Source: Cyclobacterium marinum DSM 745
GTDB taxonomy: Bacteria > Bacteroidota > Bacteroidia > Cytophagales > Cyclobacteriaceae
Assembly: GCF_000222485.1 (NCBI RefSeq)
Contig: NC_015914.1
Span: forward strand, 558,001 to 622,000
Length of the DNA stretch: 64,000 nt
Direction: 5' to 3'
Of this stretch, positions 17,813 through 25,597 are shown piece by piece (positions within the stretch are counted from its first letter, which is position 1; every line of letters starts with the position of its first letter). Position numbers and translations under genes: made by a program. The notes below the pieces were generated by a model. The model was not told where the DNA came from. It worked only from the letters and a program-made list of their open reading frames with translations, and ran no database searches.

Positions 17813-18379
17813 TTGTGATTTTGTCAGCATTGTTGCAGAAAAAAAGCAACAATACCGCCAAAATCATATCAACGGATAATTTACTAAACCAGTGGCTGAG
17901 GCCACTGGCTACAAAAATATCACCCCTGCCGGGGTTTTAGGTTTCGAACAGGTTATTACGTGGCTTAAAAAAATCATTGGGCAGGGTAACTTTTTCCTGA
18001 ACTGCTTTCATTACATAACTTTACACCCTGAAAGCATATTCGTCGGTAGATATTACTTCGTCAGGGTTGGTGATTTCTAGAAAAGCTGGGCAATTTTAAA
18101 CCCGGCGGATTCAACGACTTCGATGGCTTCGACGGCTTCGACAGGCTCAGCCACCGGAGACAACTCAGTCACCGTAGCCACCGAATATATCACAACCACC
18201 GGACACGCCTCAGCCAATATTGCCAATCCCCTCACCGAATATTACATAATTAAGTTAATTCTGAACTTATTATACTCAGCATCCCAGGCCTGGAGGGCCT
18301 GAATAATAATAACCGTGGGTGAAAACCCACGGGTCAGAAATCTACCTGAAATACCGCAACCCCGGATGGGGTTGAACAG
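17813..18379. repeat. Palindrome-rich REP-like mosaic, copy A
   Basis: A 567-base non-coding element that recurs nearly in full at 22345-22917 and in part at 21961-22138. It contains a nested hairpin 17816-17866 (TGATTTTG...CAAAATCA around ATTGTTGC...GCAACAAT). Further palindromes are CCAGTGGC/GCCACTGG at 17889-17908, ACCCC/GGGGT at 17922-17935, CCGTGGGT/ACCCACGG at 18313-18332 and CAACCCC/GGGGTTG at 18357-18374. A 9-base tandem (units like acggcttcg) lies near 18110-18140, next to TTCGACAGGCTCAGCC. Such palindrome clusters resemble REP elements mobilised by REP-associated tyrosine transposases; no transposase is in the window. Confidence 0.8.
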
Positions 18380-18383
18380 GGAT

Positions 18384-18497
18384 CCGGGAGTTGTTTTGAA
18401 CTATTCCCAATTATCCATTTTAAAAGAATTTGAGGCATTTGCAATGCCGGCTCCACAATTATAGACGAATAAAATCAAAGGTATTTTAATTATAAAC
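18384..18497. repeat. Short tail repeat, copy 1 (3' of first propeller gene)
   Basis: Similar to 20370-20488 and 22140-22218. It holds GGGAGT...ACTATTCCC and the palindrome GGCATT/AATGCC at 18434-18448. It continues through a shared AT-rich stretch right up to the stop of the minus-strand propeller gene at 18509. In the second copy this same stretch lies 3' of the second propeller gene, so gene and tail were duplicated together. Confidence 0.7.
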
Positions 18498-18508
18498 GCT
18501 ACTTCTTC

Positions 18509-19657
18509 TCATTTCCCCACCTCAAATTGCACCACCATATATCTTAAATGGTCCTCATCATAATCTGGACTGTTTTCATTGTTAAGCGAGAGGTATAAGC
18601 CTTCTTCTCCTACAAATACATTAGAAGAAGTATGTACTTGAAATTTATCAAAAACATGTTCACCTAAAATATTCAAATCCTTGTCCAAAACCATCACGCC
18701 TATAAAAGGCCTCGAGCGGTTTAGCATACTTAGTTTCTCTAAAGAATACTCTCTTTCATCCATATATCCCGGATAAAAAAAACGATAAAAACAATCCCTG
18801 TACTTGTCATAAAGAATTATTCCATAAAGGTCATGAATTAATGTATTAACCCTCCCCTCTTCACGGGATCCCGGAATCTCATTTAAAAAATAAAAGCTAT
18901 TGATATGATCTGACTTAACATCTATCTTTTCAATTACCTTTTCCTTACTCATATCAAACACCTGGATTTCATGATCATACCATGGTGATATATAAAGCTT
19001 GTCCTTTCTTCTTGCCCATGAAAAATAGGCTCTTTTTTTTCCTTTGTCCCAATAATCCTTAGCATAATACACATCATACCATTTGGACTGATCTGAAACC
19101 ATATCATAACTATAGACCAGAGAATGTTTTTGAATGTCTTCTTTATTCATCCCATGATGATTCATAAAATACGGCTGCATGCCAAAAACCTTATCCCCAT
19201 ATCGATGCAATTCTTTATCAAAATCCGAACCCAAATAAGTAATATCTACTTTACCTGAGGTAATGGACTTTTCAAACAGTTTTTCCCCTTTATAATTGAT
19301 GTAACCTATGGCATGAGGCTCAAAAGTTGCCCAAACTTTATCTTTTTCTAAACCGGCTATACCTGAACTTCTGTTCATACTATTCGGCCCATCGTCTTCC
19401 AAAATGATCTCATTGGCCACTTTTCCATCTTCCATATTCATAAATTGTAAACGCATTGAATTAGGATTAATGTAAAAAAGGTGTTGACCTGAATCTGATT
19501 CTACCAAACGGACATAAGCCGGGTTAGGGAATAAATTTTTCTCAGGTTTAATCTCAATCTCCTTTATAACTACCAGATCAATTGAATCTTTTTTTTGACT
19601 ATTTTGGCAACAGCAAAACAATAGAAAAATAATAATAATTTGTACTTTCATAATCAT
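18509..19657 (-). CDS. Beta-propeller lipoprotein, DUF4221-like, paralogue A
   Basis: A 382-residue predicted lipoprotein. The signal peptide IIIIFLLFCC leads to a lipobox Cys near residue 15, followed by a mature domain of repeated WD/NHL-like strands (FDMSKEKVIEKIDV, GVMVLDKDLNILGEHVF, LYLSLNN) that suggest a six-bladed propeller. It resembles the DUF4221/6-bladed propeller lipoproteins of Bacteroidota; the family name is tentative. It is about 75% identical by eye to the gene at 20500-21672. Just upstream lies an 11-base-arm hairpin and a broken peptide gene. Starts at 19657 or 19651 are both possible (MIMKVQ). Function unknown. Confidence 0.75.
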   Translation of the reverse strand: MIMKVQIIIIFLLFCCCQNSQKKDSIDLVVIKEIEIKPEKNLFPNPAYVRLVESDSGQHLFYINPNSMRLQFMNMEDGKVANEIILEDDGPNSMNRSSGIAGLEKDKVWATFEPHAIGYINYKGEKLFEKSITSGKVDITYLGSDFDKELHRYGDKVFGMQPYFMNHHGMNKEDIQKHSLVYSYDMVSDQSKWYDVYYAKDYWDKGKKRAYFSWARRKDKLYISPWYDHEIQVFDMSKEKVIEKIDVKSDHINSFYFLNEIPGSREEGRVNTLIHDLYGIILYDKYRDCFYRFFYPGYMDEREYSLEKLSMLNRSRPFIGVMVLDKDLNILGEHVFDKFQVHTSSNVFVGEEGLYLSLNNENSPDYDEDHLRYMVVQFEVGK

Positions 19658-19670
19658 CTCAATTAACTAT

Positions 19671-19705
19671 AATGCCATTCGATGATAAATTCAACGAATG
19701 GCATT
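19671..19705 (-). other. Perfect 11-base inverted repeat in the leader of propeller gene A
   Basis: AATGCCATTCG (19671-19681) and CGAATGGCATT (19695-19705) with a 13-base spacer. It sits between the peptide gene and propeller gene A, 14 bases before the latter's start. No U run follows, so it is more likely an mRNA-processing or attenuating hairpin, or an operator, than a terminator. Confidence 0.55.
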
Positions 19706-19856
19706 TAAAAATTATCTCAAATTTCAATTAACACAACAATTCTTAATGAAATTTATATTTAACCTATTAACAAGGTGTTTTAACCACAAAGACCTTCCTT
19801 TTTCGTTTCAAATTTCCTTTTTCAAAAAAACCGAAAAACAAAGAATCCAAATGAAA

Positions 19857-20063
19857 CTAACATTGGTTTTCACAAATACATGGTTCATTATCCATTGGAA
19901 TTTTGCACCCATCTAAAGGATCACCAGGTGCATCTTTCCAATCACACCATTTAACAGAACCTTGTGCAATTACATCTGCATTTTGCGTAGAAACAAAGCC
20001 TAAACCAATCAATGCTCCCAGAGTACCCAATAAAAGAACTGGTTATTTAATTAACTTTTTCAT
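19857..20063 (-). pseudogene. NVEALA-like small cysteine-rich secreted peptide with in-frame stop
   Basis: Reading the minus strand from the ATG at 20063 gives MKKLIK, then TAA (20043-20045). The same frame then stays open as PVLLLGTLGALIGLGFVSTQ, continuing NADVIAQGSVKWCDWKDAPG and on to CICENQC and TAG at 19857-19859. With a sense codon at the TAA this is a 68-residue peptide: a leader, a cleavage-like NADVIAQ segment resembling the NVEALA motif of small Bacteroidota peptides, and a mature part with five cysteines. NVEALA peptides are, as I recall, often encoded beside propeller lipoproteins. No alternative ATG restores the leader. It may be a nonsense mutation, a sequence error or readthrough. 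Confidence 0.7.
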
Positions 20064-20369
20064 AAATAATAAGAAAATTTAAGTGTAACATTTATTTAGT
20101 TAAAACTAAAAAAAAAATGAAACTACAAAATTAAACAAGCCTAAAATTCTTAAGGAACAAAATAATACTACATCACAAACACCACTTAACAATATATTAT
20201 TTCGTATAAGCTTTACAAAAAGACCTATACAATCAATATAACACACATACTTTCCCCTTCTGGGAAATAATATTCTAATTTATTTTTAATAAATAATTTT
20301 ACCTACCCAATATATTTTATATATAATTATTTCTATTTTATTTATAGAATTAACTATTAATTTATAAAA
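20064..20369. other. AT-rich intergenic stretch
   Basis: About 300 very AT-rich bases between the peptide gene and the tail repeat of the second propeller gene. No coding potential is seen. It should contain the promoter for the minus-strand peptide gene; no clear TAnnTTTG box was picked out. Confidence 0.4.
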
Positions 20370-20488
20370 CTCCTCTGGGAGTAATTTAAAACTACTCCCA
20401 TTTATCCATTTTAAAAGAAATTGAGGCATTTGTAATGCCGGCTTCACAAAAAAGGACGAATAAAATCAAAGGTATTTTAATTATAAAC
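20370..20488. repeat. Short tail repeat, copy 2 (3' of second propeller gene)
   Basis: It contains TGGGAGTA/TACTCCCA (20376-20383 and 20393-20400) and GGCATT/AATGCC (20425-20439). It ends with an AT-rich stretch nearly identical to copy 1, 12 bases before the stop of the propeller gene. Confidence 0.7.
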
Positions 20489-20499
20489 AGTTCTTTTGC

Positions 20500-21672
20500 T
20501 CATTCGCCCACATCAAACCGAACCACCATATACCTTAAATGGTCCTCATCATAATCGGGACTGTTTTTATTGTTAAGCGAGAGGTATAAACCTTCTTCTC
20601 CTACAAATACATTAGAAGAAGCATGTACTTGAAATTTATCAAAAACATACTCACCCAGTATATTCAAATCCTTGTCCAAAACCATCACACCTGTAAAGGG
20701 CCTTGAATTTCTTAGCATCCACAGTTTATCTATTGGATATTCTTCATCGTCAGTATATCCTGGATAAAAAAACCGATAAAAACAATCCCTATACTTGTCG
20801 TAAAGAACTATCCCATAAATATCATGACTTAACCTATTGATTAATGCTTCTTCGTGCGTCCTTGGAAGCTCATTTACATAATGTAAGCTATTGATATGGT
20901 CTGACTTAACTTTAACCTTATTAGTCACCTTTTCTTGCTCCATGTCAAATACCTGAATTTCATGGTCATACCATGGGGATATATAAAGTTTGTCCTCTCT
21001 TCTTACCCATGAAAAATCAGATAGTTTTTTCCCACTATCCCAATAATCCTTAGCATAATATACATCATACCACTTGGTCTGATCTGAAACCATATCATAA
21101 CTATAGACCAGAGAATGTTTTTGGATGTCTTCTTTATTCATCCCATGATGATTCATGAAAAGCGGTTGCATACCAAAAATCTTATCCCCGTAGCGGTGAA
21201 GTTCCTTGTGAAAGTTCGATCTTATAGAAGTAATATCAACCTCACCAGAAGGTATTTTCTTTTTAAACAGTATTTCGCCCTTATAATTGAAATATCCTAT
21301 TGCATGCGGCCTAAACGTTGCCCAAACCTTATCCTTCTCCAGACCTGCAATTCCGGAACGTCTGCTCATATTATTTGGCCCATCGTCTTCAAAAACGATC
21401 TCATTGACCACTTTTCCATCTTCCATATTCATAAATTGCAAACTCTTTGAAGTAGGATTCAAGTAAAAAAGGTATTGCCCTGAATCTGATTCAATCAAAT
21501 GAACATAAGCAGGGTTAGGGAAGGTCAGAACTTCAGGCTTAACTTTTAATTCTTTAACCTTTACTATTTCCAGCAATTTATTGTCTCCTTCTCCCTGACA
21601 TGAACAAAATAGTAAAAGGAAAATGATAAAAACATTCCTGTTTTCTGATAAATTATTTGTAATAATTAGCAT
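20500..21672 (-). CDS. Beta-propeller lipoprotein, DUF4221-like, paralogue B
   Basis: A 390-residue paralogue of the 18509-19657 product. The signal peptide FIIFLLLFCSC contains the lipobox Cys. The mature parts align without large gaps: FPNPAYVHLIESDSGQYLFY, FMNHHGMNKEDIQKHSLVYS and DEDHLRYMVVRF occur in both with few changes. Most differences lie in the N-terminus and around residues 255-300. Gene plus 3' tail repeat appear to be a tandem duplication unit of about 1.3 kb. No peptide gene was found immediately upstream of this copy. Confidence 0.75.
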   Translation of the reverse strand: MLIITNNLSENRNVFIIFLLLFCSCQGEGDNKLLEIVKVKELKVKPEVLTFPNPAYVHLIESDSGQYLFYLNPTSKSLQFMNMEDGKVVNEIVFEDDGPNNMSRRSGIAGLEKDKVWATFRPHAIGYFNYKGEILFKKKIPSGEVDITSIRSNFHKELHRYGDKIFGMQPLFMNHHGMNKEDIQKHSLVYSYDMVSDQTKWYDVYYAKDYWDSGKKLSDFSWVRREDKLYISPWYDHEIQVFDMEQEKVTNKVKVKSDHINSLHYVNELPRTHEEALINRLSHDIYGIVLYDKYRDCFYRFFYPGYTDDEEYPIDKLWMLRNSRPFTGVMVLDKDLNILGEYVFDKFQVHASSNVFVGEEGLYLSLNNKNSPDYDEDHLRYMVVRFDVGE

Positions 21673-21960
21673 ATAAAGAACTATTCAAAATGTTTTTTTT
21701 CTTATCAAAGGTCACCTATAAAGTTTCTCAACACTTAAAAAAGGAAAGAGAACTAAACTTAATCATTTAATAACTAATATAAAAGTTTAAAATTTCTCTC
21801 TAAACTTTGATGGATAAATTTATGGCAACGTGTGGAGAAATTCCGGCTTGAACAATACAGGTTAAGGGAAGAAAATAATATATCTTAGAATCCAGGGCTG
21901 GGATATGGTTTCACATTTTAACCCAATGACCTAATGCGCGTTTTTGACAAGAAATATACG
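21673..21960. other. Upstream region of propeller gene B
   Basis: AT-rich, with no coding sequence seen. From about 21895 it carries a fragment (gggctggg ... cgtttttga) that recurs before copy B of the mosaic near 22280-22345, so the repeat may extend further upstream in these two copies. Confidence 0.4.
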
Positions 21961-22138
21961 TTGTGATTTTGTCAGCATTGTTGCAGAAAAGAGCAACAAT
22001 ACCGCCAAAATCATATCAACTGATAATTTACTAAACCAGTGGCTGAGGCCACTGGCTACAAAAATATCACCCCTGCCGGGGTTTAGATTACGAACAATTT
22101 ATTATGTGACTTAAAAAATCATTGGGAAGGGTCGCTTT
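21961..22138. repeat. REP-like mosaic, copy C (truncated)
   Basis: It matches the first 180 or so bases of copy A: the nested TGATTTTG...CAAAATCA hairpin, the CCAGTGGC/GCCACTGG palindrome and ACCCC/GGGGT. It then runs directly into tail repeat copy 3. The later palindromes and the 9-base tandem are missing. Confidence 0.75.
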
Positions 22139-22139
22139 A

Positions 22140-22218
22140 CCTCCTCTGGGAATAGTTTAGAACTACTCCCATTTATCCATTTTTAAAGAATACGAGGCAT
22201 TTGCAATGCCGGCTCCAC
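22140..22218. repeat. Short tail repeat, copy 3 (no gene attached)
   Basis: The same GGGAATA...TACTCCC and GGCATT/AATGCC (22196-22210) pattern as copies 1 and 2, but no propeller gene follows. It could be the scar of a lost third copy, or the tail may be an independent mobile repeat. Confidence 0.65.
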
Positions 22219-22344
22219 TTTTTAGGGCTGAGGTTTGGTATTGCATTTTAATATAGGGTTGGCACCATGGGCTGATGTATTTTGCATTCAGGGCTGGGTA
22301 ATTTGATTTGACCTCATGCCCGTTTTTGATATAATATAGACGTC

Positions 22345-22917
22345 GTGATTTTGTCAGCATTGTTGCAGAAAAAAGCAACAATACCGCCAAAATCATATTA
22401 ACGAATAATTTCACTAAACCAGTGGCTGAGGCCACTGGCTACAAAAATATCACCCCTGCCGGGGTTTTAGGTTTCGAACAAGTTATTACGTGGCTTAAAA
22501 AATAATTGGGCAGGGTCGCTTTACCATAAACCGCTTTCATTACATAACTTCACACCCTTAAAGCTTATTCGTTATTAAATAATACTTCGTCAACATTGGT
22601 GATTTCTAGAAAAGCTGGGCAATTTTAAACCGGCGGATTCAACGACTTCGATGGCTTCGACGACTTCGACGGCTTCGACAGGCTCAGCCACCGGAGACAA
22701 CTCAGTCACCGTAGCCACCGAATATATCACAACCACCAGACACGCCTCAGCCAATATTGCCAATCCCCTCACCGAATATTACATAATCAAGTTAATTCTG
22801 AACTTATTATATTCATCATCCCAGACCTGGAGGGCCTGAACAATAATAGCCGTGGGTGGCAACCCACGGGTCAGAAACCTACCTCAAACACCACAACCCC
22901 GGATGGGGTTGAACAGG
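22345..22917. repeat. REP-like mosaic, copy B (full length)
   Basis: Nearly identical to copy A over its whole length, with the same five palindromes. It differs by one additional 9-base unit in the tandem around 22645-22675 and by scattered substitutions (for example gtgggtggcaacccac for the copy A loop). Short open frames inside it (22590-22839, both strands) are by-products of the tandem and not genes. Confidence 0.8.
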
Positions 22918-23103
22918 TACCAAATTTTACCCTAAACACTCAGAATCAACTTATCCACTTCACCTCATTGAACCCTATCACATGGGTTACTGTTACTTTT
23001 AATAAACTTAGGCAAATTTAAGGGCTGAGATAATGATCAAAATCATAAGCCCATGAAGCAATTTTAGTTTTGCAAACAAAGTGCATTTAAACAAATAAAT
23101 CCT

Positions 23104-23111
23104 TACTTTTG
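23104..23111 (+). promoter_or_regulatory. Candidate -7 box TACTTTTG
   Basis: A perfect TAnnTTTG match ending only 8 bases before the ATG at 23119, so the transcript would have almost no leader. No TTG lies at the usual 19-base spacing. Confidence 0.4.
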
Positions 23112-23118
23112 CATTCAA

Positions 23119-23499
23119 ATGGCGAAAGCAATAATTCACATATCGCTCTCCTTGATGATCTTGCTCAACGGCTTGGTTTTTTCTGTCATCCAGATGGACT
23201 TCACCATTAATCGCGCTTATATCATTGAGAATTTTTGTGTGAATAAAGATAAACCCATGCTGCATTGCGATGGGCAATGTTTCCTGGCAGAGAAATTAAA
23301 AAAGGCCCAGGACCAAAAAGAAAACCAAGCAGGAGGCATAGAATTTAATAGAGACTTTGGCATTTTCATTTTGCAAGAAGCCTCTATTTCATTATCTACC
23401 CTTCCATCCACAACCCTAAATCATGGAGCTTCCTATCAGGAAGCCTACAGGGTTTCCCAATTCGTGGATATTTTTCACCCGCCCAAAGCAATTGCCTAA
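23119..23499 (+). CDS. Conserved small membrane/exported protein, Bacteroidota type
   Basis: A 126-residue protein with an N-terminal hydrophobic helix (IIHISLSLMILLNGLVFSVI) and the motif CVNKDKPMLHCDGQCFL near residues 43-59. The pattern asparagine, Cys-Val-Asn-Lys...Cys-x-Gly-x-Cys recurs in short Bacteroidota proteins found near metal-uptake and cytochrome genes. The three cysteines and His suggest metal binding or a disulfide, but no function is established. It precedes the di-heme/MbnP cassette in the same direction (198 bases apart), which hints at a shared copper-related role. Confidence 0.72.
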   Translation: MAKAIIHISLSLMILLNGLVFSVIQMDFTINRAYIIENFCVNKDKPMLHCDGQCFLAEKLKKAQDQKENQAGGIEFNRDFGIFILQEASISLSTLPSTTLNHGASYQEAYRVSQFVDIFHPPKAIA

Positions 23500-23696
23500 T
23501 TCTCTTTGACAGCGTGCCATTTAATTTAAAACACGAGTTAATATAGCTATTGTCTTTTTGGTTAAAAGTCTTGATAAACAGAAGGCATACAACTTGGTGG
23601 CTTTAACACCAAAATTGCAATCAAACTCGCTTTTTTAATGTTTATTTAGGGCAACCTGTCACATTTTCTATTATTTTACATTGGCTGGTAAAGGTT

Positions 23697-24824
23697 ATGT
23701 CACGATACCCAATTACTCATTCTATTGGGATAATCATGATTTGTATGTCAATTTGGGCATGTAAGGAAGAATTGGTTGAAGAACCTCTTCCCGAAAACAC
23801 CGAAATTGAATTACAACATCCTGATTATTTCCCTAACAATATTGCTTCCCCAAGCGACAATCCCCTCACAGAGAAAGGTGTAGCGCTAGGCCGCATGCTT
23901 TTCTATGAAAAACAACTGTCACTGGACGGGTCCATTTCATGTGCTTCCTGTCATCAGCAGTCTAAGGCTTTCACGGATGGTGAGCAGTTCAGCACCGGTG
24001 TAAATGGCACCATTGGTGTAAAGAACGCCATGTCATTGGCCAATTTACATTGGACCTCCAGGTTCTTTTGGGACGGCCGTGCAGAAAGTCTGGAAGATCA
24101 GGCCCTTCAGCCAATTTCGGATCCTACAGAAATGAACTTACCCATAGAGGAAGCGGTAGAAAGGCTACAAAATGATCCGGACTACCCAGCACGCTTTGAA
24201 GCAGCCTTTGGAACAGACCAAATAAGTGCTGACATGGTCAGCAAGGCTCTTGCTCAATTTATGCGAACATTGGTCTCCGGCAATTCAAGGTTTGACCAAT
24301 GGATCAAAGAAGAGATTGTCCTTACCGATATAGAACAATTGGGAATGGAGCTTTTCTTCACTCACCCGGAAGCATCTATAGCCTTGCGAGGTGGCAATTG
24401 TGGTGACTGTCACTTGGGTTTTTTGACTTCAGGCGATAGAAACGATTTGTTGGGCTTTCATAACAACGGGTTGGATTCGGATGAAAATTTAGATTCAGGC
24501 TTAGAGGCGGTCACGGGAAAATCGGAAGACAAGGGGAAATTCAAAGCGCCAACGCTACGGAATATCGCACTAACCGCACCCTATATGCATGATGGTAGGT
24601 TTAACACTTTGGAAGAAGTACTGGACCATTACAATGACCATGTAGAAAGCAATGCGACTTTGGACATCCTTATCCTGGAAGCCAGCAATGAAATCATTAC
24701 ACCGGGAGAGCCCGTAAAACTCCACCTTACTAGCCAAGAAAAAGAGGCCATTATCGCCTTTTTACACACATTAACAGACGAGACATTCATAACCGATCCG
24801 GCATTTTCGGATCCTTTTAATTAA
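23697..24824 (+). CDS. Di-heme cytochrome c peroxidase/MauG-family lipoprotein (MbnH-like)
   Basis: A 375-residue periplasmic di-heme protein. There is a lipoprotein signal with Cys near residue 22 (SIWACKEE). Two c-type heme sites follow: CASCH at 82-86 and CGDCH at 235-239. The family blocks FFWDGRAESLEDQALQPI and TAPYMHDGRFNTLEEVLDHY are both present. Together with the MbnP gene 3 bases downstream it fits MbnH, the MauG relative that oxidises a tryptophan of MbnP. A plain hydrogen-peroxide-reducing CcpA is the alternative. A second, damaged homologue lies at 25598-26656. Confidence 0.9.
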   Translation: MSRYPITHSIGIIMICMSIWACKEELVEEPLPENTEIELQHPDYFPNNIASPSDNPLTEKGVALGRMLFYEKQLSLDGSISCASCHQQSKAFTDGEQFSTGVNGTIGVKNAMSLANLHWTSRFFWDGRAESLEDQALQPISDPTEMNLPIEEAVERLQNDPDYPARFEAAFGTDQISADMVSKALAQFMRTLVSGNSRFDQWIKEEIVLTDIEQLGMELFFTHPEASIALRGGNCGDCHLGFLTSGDRNDLLGFHNNGLDSDENLDSGLEAVTGKSEDKGKFKAPTLRNIALTAPYMHDGRFNTLEEVLDHYNDHVESNATLDILILEASNEIITPGEPVKLHLTSQEKEAIIAFLHTLTDETFITDPAFSDPFN

Positions 24825-24827
24825 AAT

Positions 24828-25574
24828 ATGATGAAAAATTTAGCTATTATACTATTAGTCGTTTTAGGCTTTACCTCTTGTAAAGATGACGAAGAGGAAA
24901 TGTTTACTTCAATTCAAGTGAACCTTGAATTCGCTCATGTTCTCAATGGAGAAGCATTAGAACTGGATGGAAAAGCTTATAACCTGCCCTCAGGTGAAAG
25001 CTTCACCCCGAGTAAATTTAAATATTACATTTCTAATATCACGTTTGAAAACAGTGAAACCGGCAACACCTATTTCGTAGCAGATGGTTATTACCTTATT
25101 GATGAAGCCGGAAAAAAAGAAATCACTTTTGAAGTACCGGCTGGGAGTTACGACAAACTATCTTATTACGTAGGCATAGACAAAGAAAGAAACCTATCTA
25201 CAGATCAAGTGGGCGATTTGGATCCTAGCAATGACATGGTCTGGAGCTGGAAAACAGGATACAAGTTTTTGGTCTTAGAAGGTGAATGGGAATACGAAAA
25301 TTCTGACAGAAGAGGGCTTGTCATTCATATTGGCAATAACGATCCTGAGACAGAAGTTAATTTCAAAGAATTCTCTTTTGACTTATCTTCAGAGGGCTTA
25401 ACCTTAGGCAGTGAAGCCATGGTAGACATTGACATAGAAGCCGAAATAAGCAGCTTGTTCACCGGCGACACTGAATTAGTGGTACACGAGCTAGAAAGCA
25501 CAAGTATCATGGGAGGACCATTGGCCATTTCTGTGGCGAACAATTACCAGATAAACCTTTTCTCTATCAAATAA
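24828..25574 (+). CDS. MbnP family copper-binding lipoprotein
   Basis: A 248-residue lipoprotein (signal LLVVLGFTSCKDD, Cys near residue 18). It shows the MbnP pattern: VNLEFAHVLNGEALELDGKA, FTPSKFKYYISNITF, YLIDEA, YYVGIDKERNLS and MVWSWKTGYKFLVLEGEW. In methanotroph MbnP a tryptophan in this region becomes kynurenine through MbnH and helps bind Cu(I). The Trp pair of MVWSW is the candidate here. It is flanked by two di-heme enzymes of the matching family. Copper binding is inferred from the family. Confidence 0.88.
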   Translation: MMKNLAIILLVVLGFTSCKDDEEEMFTSIQVNLEFAHVLNGEALELDGKAYNLPSGESFTPSKFKYYISNITFENSETGNTYFVADGYYLIDEAGKKEITFEVPAGSYDKLSYYVGIDKERNLSTDQVGDLDPSNDMVWSWKTGYKFLVLEGEWEYENSDRRGLVIHIGNNDPETEVNFKEFSFDLSSEGLTLGSEAMVDIDIEAEISSLFTGDTELVVHELESTSIMGGPLAISVANNYQINLFSIK

Positions 25575-25597
25575 ATCATAGTTACGCTCCTAATTAA

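Noticed and set aside
17892..18080. 62-residue open frame
   Set aside because: It is part of mosaic copy A and starts within a palindrome; the matching frame in copy B is not kept.
18100..18200. Possible CRISPR-like tandem
   Set aside because: Units are 9 bases without unique spacers and no cas genes are present.
22590..22839. Thr/Ser- and Glu/Val-rich open frames on both strands
   Set aside because: They lie wholly inside mosaic copy B and arise from its 9-base tandem; no start context or family.
17813..22917. Intact insertion sequence or transposase
   Set aside because: Despite the repeats, no transposase or terminal-repeat pair around a coding region was found.
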